The notes under the pieces were generated by a model. That model saw only the letters and a program-made list of their open reading frames with translations, did no database searches and was not told the origin of the DNA. 64,000 nucleotides of DNA, from assembly GCF_002234675.1 (NCBI RefSeq), contig NC_019866.2, positions 19,017,311 to 19,081,310 on the forward strand, in the 5' to 3' direction. This DNA comes from Oryzias latipes (taxonomy: Eukaryota; Chordata; Actinopteri; Beloniformes; Adrianichthyidae). The position numbers and the translations under genes are program-made. Shown here piece after piece: positions 49,215-63,200 of the stretch; the first letter of the stretch is position 1; every line of letters begins with the position of its first letter.

Positions 49215-50353
49215 CTCGCTCATCAATTGGAGGGTTCCTCTGCTGCTAAAACCACGTGACACTAGAGGGGGCGGTATCAAAGACGGGAGGTGTGTGGGGG
49301 GGGTAGTTGTTCAGGAACCTGTCCGTCAGTCAATCTGCTTTTTAAAAAAAATAATTTTCCCTCCCCTCGCCGCTCCGTCATCCCTCAGTTTAGCCTGTTC
49401 GGGCCAAAGTCAAGCTTTGCATGTACATGTGCCAACTCCTACAGACAAACCCAAGTCCAATGAGAGCAGGTGTGTGTGTGTGTGTGTGTGTGGGGCTATA
49501 AATGTAGCTGTGTTTCCTTAATGGACACACATCAACACTGTGTAAACTGCAGCTGGTTGTGGAAGTGCCTCTCTGCTTCGCTGTTGCGGTCTCTCCTCTT
49601 CAGGGAGATCGGCGTCTGTCAGCACGGATGTTCAAACGTTTTTGCGCCTCCCCCCTGCTGTCTCTGGGACACCGTCTCACTGTCTTGTGTGACAACAATC
49701 AAGTTTACCCCTGAAACAATGCTCAGAGAACCGCACAGGAGAGCAGCGTTTGCCAGTTTGTCGAGCTGAATCCTGGGTTTGTGTGTGCGCGCGTGATGAA
49801 CATCTACATTTTACAGAATATTTACAATTTCGCCTCCACTTGTCTTTTGATCATTTTTACCTCATTTAGGCTCAGTGGACCCCCCCCTCCTGCAGGCCTG
49901 CACTCATTGGTTGATTTTTAACCTAAAACATAATTATTTTTGATTTAAAGGACTCAATATAACCAATGATGTGTCATGCATGGTGTTGTTGATGTGGTAC
50001 TGTGCCCATACATCTGAAGACATGGCTGAGGATGCGACCACCTCCTCATCCTCCCTCTATATAATGTACAGTAGTGGGCTTACCTATGTTAGTGCATCAG
50101 TTTAAGTCACCGCTCTGGAAATGTTTGACCATGTGACCACAGGGTGGACTTTGGAGGGTAATTTGATTGATCTGGAGGTCAAGCTGAGCCTCATCAAACT
50201 GGTCCAGGATGCTGCATGATTCCCTGTTAATCCTTTAGTTTCTGAGGCCGCTAAACAAAACAAAAAGAGGATTAGCTCTGGGATTTTGGAGCATAAGGCA
50301 TTTTCTAATGATTTTGTATAAAATGTGAAGCATTCATCTGAAATTAAAATAAA
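49215..50353 (+). other. wipi2 3' UTR with polyadenylation signal
   Basis: No further coding frame follows the wipi2 stop. AATAAA at 50348-50353 is the first good signal and would give a 3' UTR of about 1.1 kb. A (GT)n run lies at about 49470-49492. The extent is inferred. Confidence 0.5.
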
Positions 50354-50897
50354 TTCTGTATTACTGAACGAGATGTTTTATTTTTGAAATCGTGTTTTCA
50401 TGGAGCAGATCGTAGGTGAGATTTTGGGACGCCGTATTCAAACAGTCTGGCAGACTGTTGATGGGGGGGGGGGTGGGGGGGCATTCATTGATTATTATCT
50501 GGTTTCACACTGTGCTCCTAGGAATGGACCAAATGTCCTCAAAGCTCATGCAGTGAAAACAGCTGCTCATTAGAGGGAGCTGTTGGTCAAAAGGAACTTT
50601 GACTTGCAAGGAAAAAAAGCAAGAAAGAAACTCACTAGTGTTTATATTTTTAGTACAGGAAGTTTACTGGTGACACATTTTTCAAAATTTTTGTTTTTCA
50701 CTTCTTTATGCTATTCTTAAACCTTTAGACTAAACAATATCCATGTTTATAATAAAATTTTACCTTTGGCACACAAAAGAATAACACCGCAGTGAGTCAG
50801 TCTAAGTGAAAAAACAAAATTTGTGGTAGAATTGAACATGACAGGTTTGAATAGTTTTTGCAAAATCTGATGTTTTCACATTTATGACATCTGCAGG

Positions 50898-51434
50898 CAT
50901 ATGCTACACACCAGGCATGTGCTACGCACCGTGCATTCACATTGGCCTTGGCAATGCACGTTCAAGCCAAAATATCCAATGAAAAGTGTGTACATTTGTG
51001 TGTTTTGGGCTTCTGTGTTCAACCCTCACATTCACAAACGTTTCTACAACCTTTTTCGGGCTCTACGTCCTAAACGCACAGCCATTGAACGGACTTTGAA
51101 AGGTAAATCAGGTTGAACTTTTACCAATCAGCAACTTGGAATTGGTAGTGATGAATGATAAATGGATGGACAATTCACAAAAGTGCCAACTGTCTGAAAA
51201 CTGGTCATGGAGGATAAATTAATATTTGCGATTTATACTCGACCGAACATATAGGACACCAAATCCTTCATATATCGAAATAGAGCTGTGACACCAAGCC
51301 TCTTCCAGCTGTAGGCGGTGGTGTTGAGTAGCAACAGTCCTGTGTGAACATCATATGCTAAAAGTGAGTTTAAAAGCTCGCGATCAGCATGTTTTTGAAC
51401 GTGTGACACATGCCTGGTGTGTGTAGCATCAGAG
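50898..51434. repeat. MITE-like inverted-repeat element downstream of wipi2
   Basis: ATGCTACACACCAGGCATGT on the left has a near reverse complement on the right (ACATGCCTGGTGTGTGTAGC at about 51409-51428). The inside has no convincing coding remnant. Confidence 0.55.
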
Positions 51435-54364
51435 TTAAGTTTTACTGATAACTTCATTGCGTGTTTAAAGTCAGGTTCAAGCATCGGAAGAGGATGTTTT
51501 GTTTGGTTTTGGTTTTGGTTCGCTGCAAAGATAGGCAGCTTTTACGCCCAAACACCTCTGTGTTTCTTCTAAAACTGCTTGGGGAGGTTGGCTTCCCTGT
51601 TTCTTTGGTACAATCCTCTTTTTGTCTTTTCTTCCCTGAAACTCCAGTTGTTCACTGAGGAAGTCTCCTCACAGTCACCGATCACTGCATTCATTTTAAG
51701 GACATTACAACAAGTTACATTTCTGCAGATTTTAGACTATAGCTTAAAAAGATGATGATACATTTAAAAATATTTATTCATTTTAAATATTTTTTTCTCA
51801 ATAAAAATGTCAACCATGTTGTTATGGAAAGGTTCATTAGTTAAAACATGATGTGAAGGATTTTATTTCTGTGAAAACGTTTGTCTAATAAAGAGTGTTC
51901 TCATGAAATATAGTAAGTTAATGTTTCTCTATAATAATTTTTTTTAAATTAACTTTTATCTTGATGTGACAATTTATTAATAGGTGAGTTTTTATTTTTA
52001 CTAAACTGATTTTGAATTTTTAACAATTTTGGCAAATAAATTGCATCTTAGTTTTATTTCAGATGTTGTGGTATTTTTTATGATTGTTGGGATGTAAGTG
52101 AATCTTAAAAGTTCCAATATTTTCCTGTATGATTAACTATGTACGATTAATTTAAACCTGTGCAATAGTTTTTTATTTTTATTACATATAATCTGTAGGT
52201 TGTTTTGTAGAAAAAAAAAATTTCATTCTAGGGAGTTTTCCAAATATAAACTTTTTGTAAAAAAAAAGATTGGTGACGTTGAACACACATGCCAAAGGTT
52301 CTAAAATAACTTACAACAGTTGACATATTTTATGATTAACCTTTATCTCTGGATAAATATTTAAACAGAACAAACTGAAGTCCAGAATAAGCAAGAAATG
52401 AAGACAACTCTGAGGTTGTTGTTGGCAGGTAAGCTCCTTTTCCAGTTTTTTGTTGAGGGAACTTCCGCCAACAGTTGCTCCCCTAACCAGGTTAGTTAAA
52501 TGCATGTGAACGGAGTTACAAACCCATGGAGGCCAATGGAAATGCTCCTGAGGTTGCACACGGATTGAACTGGACAGTTGCATAGTTTTGTTTTCTCAAA
52601 CTTCCAGTTCCTTTTGCTCGCCAAAAATGTTGACAATGCGACTCAACTCTTTGGTGCTCCTCTCTAAAACGGATGACTAAGTCATTACAAATGTTGATTC
52701 AGATTTCCGCTGACGTTTGTCCTCACTCATCAACTCACTATTCTTTTTACTCTAATGATCTGATGCAACAGCAATCACATTTACCACATCCAAACAAAAA
52801 TAAATAAATGATCTAATCCCATCAGCGGTCGGCAGATTAACAAATGGTTTATCCTCCGACTTTGGTTTGAAAGGCGACGTCAGTTTGATGTGAGCCATCA
52901 GGTATCTGACAGAGATGCTCAGCCTTTCATGTAAGGCTGTTGCCATGGAGTGAAAGATTTCTAAAATATTCCCAACTACCCACATGCCTCTACAGTAAAA
53001 TACATTCAGACAGCGAGGTGGTTTTTTCGGTCTCACATAATCAGCCCACAAAATTTCCTGAAAAATGATTTATTTCTATGCTGGTAGAGATGTTTAGTAG
53101 TAGGAAACGTTACATGAGTGTGGTTTGGAAAAGAAAACTGGAGACAGCTCAGCAAAAGACAAAGAAAGAAATAGTTTTCAATATGTGACAGAACCAAAGA
53201 CGTGTGGAAGACTGCTGCAAACTCCACTGATGAAGATTTAGACCATGAGGCTTTGAGACAGGAGTGATGTGATGAGCGTTTCCGGGTAAGGACATGAGAA
53301 ACTAAACATGCAGATCTGAGGCAGAAAGTATTATGCAATGTGATAGATTGTTAAATCTTGCCTGGGGGAACCAAACCTAAACTCTTATGACATAATCCAG
53401 ACACTCTCTGAGACTAGTATCTTTATCCAACAGGAAGACCATACCTCAGGTCATGTTTAAGGGGGTTTGCATTTGGATACAATTGCCATTCAACATTAAA
53501 ATGTAACCCCATGCGTGACCTTTTATTTGAAAAAAACAATGATCTGATGGTATTTTCCTCCCTTCTCTACAAGTCACTCAAGAAGGAAAGTATTCTCTCA
53601 TAACTTTTGATAAAACACTTTATAGAGACGGGGAACTTATAAAATCTGCATTATCCTCTCTGTGTTTGTGTTTAATGTTGTGTTTCCAACGTGTACATAT
53701 GTTTCCATAGGCTCCATTAAGCTTCAATATGCTTCACCTCAGAACTGAAGCCCAACACTTCAATGGGTTCCTGTGGACACAGACGAAGAGGAGGGAGGAC
53801 TGATGGAAAGCCCTGCTCTGTATCAACATTGTAGAAAGGCTGTGTAGATTCTCATTTATCTAGGTTGATCCCATCAAAGTAGAAAGTTAAAAGCAGTCAA
53901 CTACTGTACTTGGTGTATCCTTTATTATTCAGACATTTCACTTCTTCTTCAACAGCTTTCTTATACCTAAAACATGACTTGGTCAATTAGAAGTGAGTGA
54001 ATCTTTGCTATGTGGCTGTTTTTCTGATCATTTGTCTTAACCTGCTGCAAGATTTATAATTTTTTCTTAATAATAATCAGAAACTGGCTAATTTTCTGAC
54101 TCTAGACATGTTAATGTCTACCATGGTTTCTTTAGGAATCTATTTGTTTCGTAAACTCTGACTTCCTCTTGCAGAGGAAAGAGAAACACAGAGTTTTTAT
54201 TTTAAGGATTTTATGATGTGATTAATTCAGTTCCACCATCTCATTAGTCTCTTGCTCAGAGAAATTGAATGAGTAACATGTATATAACATACAATATAAG
54301 ATGTATCTAATATACATATATTTTTGTTTGTTTGTTTTTTACCATCAATACCATTGACAGTAAA
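51435..54364. other. Spacer, no recognised gene
   Basis: The longest frame is 99 codons on the minus strand (53051-52752); it matches no known family. No repeats with clear ends were seen. Confidence 0.4.
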
Positions 54365-54880
54365 TACGCACTGGATTCCTCTGTTGCCTTCCAAATAGGA
54401 AGTACCCGCTGGCACCAAGAAGCCAAAATCCCATCGACTTCTTCAGAGAAATATTACTCAGTCATTCTATTTGTCAGAATAAACATTCTTACTCTGATAC
54501 ATTTTTATTAAAATCTTCTGGCTAATCTTATTTTTATTTTTTATTTTTCTTTATCGCAAGTTTTTTTAAGTTGTTAACTGACCAATCAGATGCCTCAGTA
54601 AAAGCATGTGGAGCCCACTGGGACCACCTGTTTGATTGACAGATTCTCCAGAGCCTGTTTCAAGTGGAAGGTATGTGGACTTCGAACAAGCTTGTTCCCA
54701 ATTGGCGACAGTAGTTGCCCTAGAAACGCTGACCTGGACGGACCTAGACCAATCACGGTCGACTGGCTTCAAATGCGCATATTGATGAAAAATGGCAACT
54801 GAATTGGCTTAATTTCCCTGGTAACGGAGATAAAGCATTTTCGCACACAATCTCAGTATACAGTCTATGATTAAAACATG
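54365..54880 (-). repeat. Dispersed family 2 copy, minus strand, intergenic
   Basis: The plus-strand right end reads CTCAGTATACAGTCTATGA, and the left part carries the reverse complement of the TTATTCTGACAAATAGAATG block seen at 22384. The middle has diverged (ACCAATCACGGTCGAC), so this may be a subfamily. Confidence 0.55.
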
Positions 54881-56258
54881 GTTTATAATAAATAGTTGTA
54901 TCTATTTTTCCCCCTTATTTTCTTCAAAAAAAAACTCATTGCGTCTCAGTAAAATGCCTTTTAAAGTTCATCTAAAAAAAAAACTTTAAATCAATAAATT
55001 AATGTTGTCCTTATTATATGTTGTCCTTATAAGGACAATTTTAAATAATAAGGATATATATATATATATATCCTTATTATTTTAAATTGCTTATGTCACT
55101 TTGGGCTAGAAATTACAATGTTTTTTTAAAATCATTCTTATTACTGTCTTTTAGCTAAATATTTATCATATTGTTTGAGTGTGGCAAAATAAAAATAGAA
55201 TCAAAATTTGTTTGGGGTGAAAATCAAAGTAGATGCGAGTGAATCCTTAATAAATAAAAGTCATTTTTAACATTGCAGACAAGAAGTTTGATGTTTTTAA
55301 TACAACCATAAACAGCTGTTTACCTAAGAAAGGGCAGTTAAGACATATTTGAAGGGTTTAGAAATGTAAACACCTGTTTGCGTGTTTATGGAGACGTTGG
55401 AGTAAAAACATATCCAGGAAAAACCTGGCTTTAAATCATAATTAAATGGGAAAAGTCACACATATTTGCTTTTCATCCATAAATAATACCATTTATTTCA
55501 TCTTTGTGTGAAGCGCAATTGTCCGAATTAACAAACAAAAAGCCATAAAGCCTTATTTCAATTGCTGATTAAATTCTAATTAACGTTTGAAATGGTTTTA
55601 CTCAGCAAAGTAAAAGTTAGACATCGTGTAAAATCTATGTGCAAACTTTCTGGAAAACTTCTGCCTTGTCTTGGCGTGATCAGCATCCACCATGGATGGA
55701 AGATGAAAAGCACTGAGAAGAGAAACTCAGAGAGTGAGAAGAGAATGATTTTCCTCTGGCAGATCAGAGGACCGCTGATGTTCTCTGTTAGCACTCTGAA
55801 CAACACAGACAGCTGTCAGCGCTCCCTCAGTGCTGCAGAATAACTTCAAAGTGTTTGGCTTCTCCCTGAACCAATCACCTCACATCCCTCTGATTACAAA
55901 CCTCCACAGCAGGCAGCTTCTGTCCACATGCAGCACGGTGACCACTTTCTAGCGTCTCGATCCAAGCTGGAACGCTACATTTCATGCAAACACACGTCGT
56001 TTCTGTGAAGAAAAAAAGGACCTGCTGTATGTCAACTCTAAATAGTCACTTTTTTTAATCTAGTCAAATTTATCACCATCCAGTTTTGGGCTCTAAACAT
56101 AAAAATTCCACTTTTGTGAGGCCTTAATTCTACATTTTACAGTTATATTGTAAAAAACGATTTTATTAATCAACTCAGCCTTTGACTTTTACATATAAAC
56201 TAAAAATAACATTCTTGGTTTGACATTTAATAGGAGTTTTGATTTTTGATTGTACATT
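54881..56258. other. Spacer with palindromes
   Basis: Contains the palindromes at 55021-55082. Nothing else was recognised. Confidence 0.4.
55021..55082. repeat. Paired perfect palindromes
   Basis: An 18-bp palindrome TTGTCCTTATAAGGACAA (55021-55038) is followed by a 40-bp perfect palindrome (55043-55082) with an (AT)n centre and AATAATAAGG arms. A further TTGTCCTTAT lies just upstream near 55005-55020. Confidence 0.9.
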
Positions 56259-56562
56259 GGGCAACAGTGGCTCAGGCGGTTGAGCGGGTCGTCCAATGAT
56301 CGAAGGGTCGGTGGTTCGATCCCTGCTCCCACCAGCCAAAATGTTCTTGTGTCCTTGGGCAAGACACTTCACCCTCCTTGCCTCCAGTGTGGCTCCACTG
56401 GTGTGTGAATGTGTATGAATGTCCTGGTGATGGTCAGAGGGGCTGTAGATGCGAACTGGCAGCCACACCTCTGTCAGTCTGCCCCAGGGCAGCTGTGGAC
56501 ACAATGTAAGCACTTTGAGTCTCTGGAAAAGTGCAGAATAATCCAATCCATTATTATTATTG
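56259..56562 (+). mobile_element. tRNA-derived SINE, plus strand
   Basis: The A box lies in GTGGCTCAGGCGG (about 56267-56279) and a perfect B box GGTTCGATCCC is at 56313-56323. The body has GTGTCCTTGGGCAAGACACT, a core shared by many teleost SINEs, and the tail runs into ATTATTATTATT repeats. It is not a functional tRNA because no acceptor stem is formed. Confidence 0.8.
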
Positions 56563-59500
56563 CTAATCAATACATATATTTTGCCCTTTCTTTTCAGAAA
56601 ATGTTATTTCTTAATCATTTTAATATAAAGAACAAATAGGAAGTTTTGTTTATTGGATTTTAGTTTCCACATATTTTATTTGAGACTTTAAATTGTTTGG
56701 ATTTAAAATATCTGCTGGATGAAGCTGATTGTGTGAGGAATGGTGGTTGGTTGAGCTCAAAGTTAGGAGAGACTTAGCTTTATACACAAACCTAAAACGT
56801 GACAAACTAAGAACCAATGTCTTTAAAACAAGTCTAAGTTTAAGTGTCATGTGGGCTTTTAACATTGGAGTTTATGGGAAATGTGTCCCTTTTGAAAACA
56901 GTCTCCAGTGGCCAAAGGCAGAACTGCAACATTAGGTATTTTCTCGTTGTCTGTAAAAATAAAAAAGAATATGTGTGAAAGGATTTTTGTGAATTATTCC
57001 AAGTGTAATACTCACTGTTTTGAGTGTAAATCTTTAAAAAATATGTCTGCTCTTAAAATTATTTTTTGCAATTTGACACAAAAAATGCACTTGAAACTTA
57101 GAAATCAAAAGAATTTTCGCTCTTGAGATTGAGAAATATGTTTTACGCTCCAAACAGTGAGTGTTGCACTTGGAACAAACGCACAAAAATCCCTCCATGA
57201 AGATGAGGGTTTAGATTCAATCAACCTGGAAGCAGAAATTATAAAAAATGGATCCTTCAACTTTCCAGTGAACCTCTGAGCCGTCCATCTAGTTCATGGT
57301 GAGTGATTCAGCCCTTTGTCTTCATCATGCTGGCAGTTTTAGATAATATTTCTAAATTTAAAAAATGTTTATGTCAGAACTTAGTCACACACACTTATAA
57401 CATTAGTTGTTCAATTGCTTGAGAACATGTTTGAAACCTAATTCTGTGATTTTCCATTGCTTTTGGAAATAGCTTTTAATCAGAAAACCTGTGATTATTA
57501 TCTACATTTATTTTAATATCATCCTTTTGATTCCAGACTTTCATTGCATTTTATTTCCTGCAGATTTTAGACGTTTTGTTAGACGAATTTTCTGCCTAAA
57601 TTCTTGACCTTTTGCCTAAAGTTGTCCACATCTCCTGCACACCTACACCTCAGCAGATGGGTGGAGTTGTGAGGCTTTTCCATGTACTCCTGCATGCCAC
57701 GAGGCCCTCGTGTTTGACGGCATCCGTGCTTTATTGAAAACAAACCATTGACCTCCTTTCTGCTGAAATGACGTCAGCAAGACTCTAAGAAATTTCCAAA
57801 GACAAGCTCTTGAGGCATTTTACAAATGAAACAAAGACATATTTGGGATTATTATGAATCTGAACCTCAAATAACTTTTACAGAAGCAACATGAGACATT
57901 TTTATTTAAACTGAGGAGAAGTTAAGGTTTGGAGACTTTAGGCTTCAGATGTTTTCAAATGTCTGGCTGTGCTTTCACTGTCTGACAGAAGCTGTGTTGT
58001 TATCTAAAAGCTGCTTTATGTCCAATAGGGGGCTGCAGTGAAGTCTGATTATATCAAGAGAGCAAGTCTTTATCCAATTATTTGCATTTTTGTCTTTTCT
58101 TCTTTGCTTTAACACAGTTCATTTGAGTTTTCCGGGTCAGAATCCATTTAAATTAGCAATAAGTTAAAAAAAAAGAAAATGTTTTTGGAAACAAACATAT
58201 CGTTTTTTTCTTATAACACTTTTCTTTTTCACTTTTGTAAGGATAGTTTGGCAAATGCTTCATAGAAACAGAATTTATCAGCAAAAATTATTTATCACAG
58301 GCATTAAAACAAGAAAAATAAATGAAATTAATTGTGAATCTGTTTATAACAAGTTAATATCAGTTACAGCAGGGGGTTGAATATTTACTCCTTTAAAAAA
58401 TACTTTTCATTTGGATTTTTGCTTCTGTGAGGGAGTGTGAGCTTCTGTAAAGCCTCTGCACGTGTTGGCTGGTAAACTGTGGGTTTGTGTCTGGATGTGT
58501 ATGTGGCTCGGTTTTGTGGATTTACTGTGGCGTGTAAACAGGCAGTAGACAGGTTCCTTTGTTTCCTCGGCTAATATCAAAAGCGTGTTGCTCACCCTGG
58601 TGCTACTAAAGAGCCAAATCCCAGGAACCATAATCCCAGATGCTCTGCTCTCTCAATCTCAAGACACAAGTGCATTGCACATTCCTCACAAACGCAACAA
58701 ATGCTCAATGCTTCCGATCTGCAAGTTTGCCTGTTGACCTTCTTTTTGTTTGGCTCTTCTCTCAAAACTGTTAAACTCAGATCTAAATGGGCTCTATTCT
58801 GAAAAAAGAATGAAAATGGTATATTTTCTTAATCTCCATGTCTTCAATATTAATACAAGTTTTTGTGTAATTTAAGGATTAAAATCATCACTAAATTTGT
58901 TTTTTTTCTTAACTGACTAGTGTTAGTCATAACAAAAATTACAACTGTGACTTACCATCCTAGACCCTCAAAGGGATTAAAAAGGTGATTATTTTTAATT
59001 AATTCTTAAGTAATACCTGTACATAAACTTTTCCACATTTGGAGTATCTGCTAAATTTCTAACAGTTGTGTTCGTATTTCAATAAAACGTACTTCTTCAT
59101 AATCAGTTAGGATTTAAAAGGCTTCACGTTGGTGCAAGTGTAAATGTTGGGAAGACAAAAATAGTCAAATATGTTGATCTATACTGTAGCCTTCAAATAA
59201 AAAAAAGGGTTTGTGTGAGTGATTTTATAGATGTACACTTTTCTTCAAGCACATCAATTTAAATGCTTCAGTTTAGATAACAGGAATGAAGATTAAAGTT
59301 ATGGTCCATATGACCCCTAAAGTCTCCTCCCATCCCATGATGAATGTTTTTGGTGATGTTTTTTTTATTTTTCTGTCTCACCTACAAACATGCAGAGAGA
59401 AACTCATCACTGGAAAGCTGTTTATAGACATAATATTCATGCTTTCACCCAAAGCTGTACGATCTCCTGCTCTCTAAAAAGAAGGGAATTTAAAAAGTTG

Positions 59501-59939
59501 TTTTCTAGCTTTTGCTTAAAGTGAACATTTTCAGAGCAACACGGGTAGATCAACTGTTCCTGTGTACATCCATGTTTTTTTATTACAAATATTTTAAATA
59601 TTAGGATAAATAAATCAACTGAATTAATAGCAGTTAATTGATTATATGTGTTTGTTGAAAACAGTTTACTTGGAAAATGAATTAATGTCTATCTGTGAGG
59701 GAAATGTTGATATTAAATTCATTTGTATACTTTTAGGTCACTGTATGAAGGGAAAACCCCTCAAGATCCCTTAGTTCTTGTAGAGTTAAAACTAAATTGC
59801 TCTCAAAATATTGAGTAAAGTATTGTTTTTTATCATAGATTGTTTAATTGTTCTTTTCCCCTCTCTCTACTCTCGTGTTTTGTTTAAATAATAATAATAA
59901 TAATTTATTAATTTTCGGAGAAGATTTGTTTTGAAAATC
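56563..59939. other. Spacer upstream of smurf1
   Basis: AT-rich, no gene, RNA or bounded repeat recognised. A short (AAT)n run lies near 59888-59903. Confidence 0.4.
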
Positions 59940-60232
59940 GTGAGAAATGTTTTGCTGGCGCGCGCACACTTGCTGGAGCGAGCACGTAGCGTCAAGAACA
60001 TGACGTCAGCCGGCTACGTGCTTGAGCCTGCCTGAAAATGTTCTCCCGTGTTGTTGGATTTAGAAGGAGCGCAGGACTTTGCGGCGGAATTATGTCTTTT
60101 TATCCATGAAGAAAACAGCCCTCGTCTTCTTGTAGTGAAGTCTTTGCGGTCCCGCTCTTTCATGAAACTGTGATTTTTCCGGAGGGCTGTCTCCGAGGGG
60201 AAGTTTGACTGATCCTTTTTTCTCCCGAAGTG
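59940..60232 (+). promoter_or_regulatory. smurf1 promoter and 5' UTR with CRE
   Basis: An abrupt GC-rich block precedes the smurf1 ATG. It holds a full cAMP-response palindrome TGACGTCA at 60001-60008. A perfect 10-bp inverted repeat (AGCACGTAGC at 59981-59990, GCTACGTGCT at 60013-60022) brackets it. Each arm contains ACGTG on one strand, the core of HIF and bHLH sites. Confidence 0.6.
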
Positions 60233-60287
60233 ATGTCGAATCCTGGGAGTCGGAGGAACGGGTCCAGCATCAAAATTCGACTGACAG
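60233..60287 (+). CDS. smurf1: SMURF1 E3 ubiquitin ligase, first coding exon only
   Basis: ATG at 60233 opens MSNPGSRRNGSSIKIRLT, followed by one G and a GTAAAA donor at 60288. The N-terminus matches SMURF1; SMURF2 has a shorter, different segment before KLRLT. This exon holds the leader and first strand of the C2 domain; the rest of C2, the WW domains and the HECT domain are in exons beyond the window. The product is a HECT-type E3 ligase that targets SMADs and RhoA at membranes. No second exon was found between 60288 and 64000, so intron 1 exceeds 3.7 kb. The CDS is partial because of the window edge. Confidence 0.92.
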
Positions 60288-63200
60288 GTAAAAATACAAA
60301 GGAAATAATTACATGATGAATTGTTTGCAGTACCAGTTTTGTGGAAAAACTACCACCCCAGTCCACATATCTCTGCTGTGTTATGTGTAAGTAGTCAATC
60401 TGTCTCCTTTCGGTGCTTCTTTGCCCAAACATCCGGTTTTCTGTAGCAGGCTCAGCTAACTTGTTAGCAGCCATGCTAACAAAATTACCGTACGAGCAAT
60501 TCATAAATTGACAGTTTTTGCTCGTTTTACGGCTGAGCGAAGTGAAAACGCCGCAATGACGAGCTGGTGAAACTGCAGCCTTTTACCAAGTCGTTGAAAA
60601 ACTTAATTAGCTGCTCGGGCTAGTAGGATGCTAGCGCTAGCCTTTACAACACTGCAGTAAATGTTGACCACTCGTAACGCTCGCTAGCTACACCCATATT
60701 TGGAGGGTGGACAGACAACCGAGCCCCGTCGCTTCTGCTGAATCCTATGGGCTCTGTTACAAGAATGAGAGCTGACCTGCAGCCTCTCCAGACATTGATT
60801 TGTCTGTTAATATGACATGCTACCCTAGATTAACTGCAGCCATCGATCGTCTGGTGTTAGCTAGAGCTACACTCGCTGAACTTCTGCCTCCTCTGAAGTT
60901 TGTTCTTGAGGTATCTGAGATCTACTGTCAGGGTTAGAGCCTTCATTTACACTTTTTTTAAATTGATCTTTATAAATATTATTTTAGGCCAAAAAAGCTC
61001 CTATCCAGCAGATATTTTTAATATATTTGGTACCTATATAATAAATACAATAAAGACATGAAAAAGATAAGAAAATTAAAGCTCAAGATTGTGTAATCTA
61101 TGGTTCATTTTAATGTTTTTAACTATGCAAAATTTTTAAGGGGCATTTTTATAATGTATAATGAATCCTTAGTTAAGAATTTATTACTTTTTGTGTGTTA
61201 ACACACTAACATCACTGACTGGGACCGAATTGATCCTGATTATATTTTGGTTATTAAGGGAAATTATATTTGACAGGCAGCACCAAAGCAATACAATTTT
61301 TTCACGTTAAATGTCAAGGCCTTTAGATTTAGACTAAAACCTGACCAGCCTACTGATGGCAAATGTCAATTTATGACTTTATTTATGGATACTTATGTTT
61401 AATACAAATTTTAGTTTGAGACTATTGGATATATCTAAATATGTATGTATTATAGTTTGAGAACCACTGTTTTATTCTGTTAAAGACCCACTCCATTCAT
61501 CTGTTGATCTATTTTCAAAGCATTCCCAGTGGTTTTTTAAATATGATTATGCCCATTTTAGTCAAAATCAAAAAACCTGTCGTTTTCTTTAGAGCTGCAG
61601 GGGTTCATTTGACATTTGCCTTTGTGTTGTGCCTAGGACTGTTGGCACAGAGTAAGCTCACCCCCACTTCCCGTCACCCATTTGTTTGCGCGCTCTCCCA
61701 GCCCCTTACATCCCCAACCTACCATTACTGGTGCAACAAAAATGGCGAGCAATATTGGAGCTATCCAGCTGTACAGTTTTGAGCCAGATGCCAGCTCAGA
61801 CGAAGAAAAGAGAGCCATGCATGGATATTGTGGTCTATAAGTGGATTAATCAGAATGGAGCGGAGCAGGGAGACTGTTGCCTATCGACTGTAGCTTCTAT
61901 GTCACAAGTCCAACCTCTGTCAAACTTTAAATTGTCTCTGACTCATTTTCTTTTCCACTCTATTTTACTCAGAATCAGACAAAACAGACATGTTTGATGG
62001 GAATTCTGCAGGGTAACCCTAAACTGGAAATGAACTTTTTTACTAATGTAGCAGAATGCCTGATTCAAAACTAAATAAGCACACACGCAAAACATCGTTG
62101 CCTTGTTATTTGAAATTTTATTTTTTATTTGAAGTGGTGCAGAAAAAACATTAGTGGAAATAAAGTGATTGCTGTTCCTGTGGAAGGTTTGCGATTCTCC
62201 TGAAGTGACATGGTGGTTTAAGTGGTTAGACACTTGCTGCACGTGTGTATTTCTATATCCTGTGTCTAAAGTCTGCATTCTAAGGGATTAGAGCAGATAC
62301 ATGCTGTCTACTAGAGCAAGTCTCACAAACCTGACCTACTTCTTCCCATAAAGCCTTTATATTTACTCCCCAAGGTGTCACTCATTCAAGCTGAATGTGA
62401 AAAAGAAAAGCCAGAATCTTTACAGTTGAGAGGATAGTTACAGTTAAGCTAAAAGTGATACAAAAATCAACAGAACCAAATATTTGTGTTTCACACATAA
62501 ATTTAAAGTCAGCTTTAGATACAAAGATGGGGATTTTCAGTTAAAAAATGGCACATTGATCTGAGAATTTATGGTTGAATAAACTTCACAGCAATTTTAC
62601 GATTTTCTTTCATGGAAACAAAACTTCACTTTTTTAGTTTTTGAAGTAAAAATTTCTTGTTTTATCAGCATTTCATTTTGTGGTGCCAATTTAAAACCAA
62701 CTCTGGTTCACTTTAAGCGAAAAAAATGTGTCCAGTCTGAATACACCCAGAGGTTAAATTGAGTGTCTATTTTGTTGGTCCGTACAGAGTCCGCTTAGTC
62801 TGGTCCAGATAAAGTCCTGAACCGTGCATTTGGACTATATCTAGACTGACTTTACCCAGGGACTCATGTTCCGGATCAAAGCTTGGAAACAAAACCATGT
62901 GACTAAAGATCTCTTCAGTCATTGGCAAGGAATTACAACGGTGGGGCAAAGCAACGGGAGGCAAAAATGTTGGAAGTCTTGCGCTTCGGAGGCCTTGTCG
63001 GGATAGTTCAGTATTCAAACTTTATTTTTCACTGACCAATTTTCCCAGTCTGTGTCAATGTCAGGTAGAACACTTTACTGCTGCTTTGGTGTCTGGTCTG
63101 AATACACCCTGAATGGGTTTCAAAACCCCACCAATAAATCGGTCTTCATTATATCAATAAAGCTTATTTATTTTGCATTTACGTGAGTTTGATTGTTTAA

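Noticed and set aside
52752..53051. 99-codon minus-strand frame with hydrophobic stretches
   Set aside because: No recognised domain, no convincing splice sites or promoter, and it sits in AT-rich spacer; a chance frame is likelier.
56313..56323. Possible tRNA gene because of a perfect B box
   Set aside because: No cloverleaf or acceptor stem; the surrounding body is a SINE.
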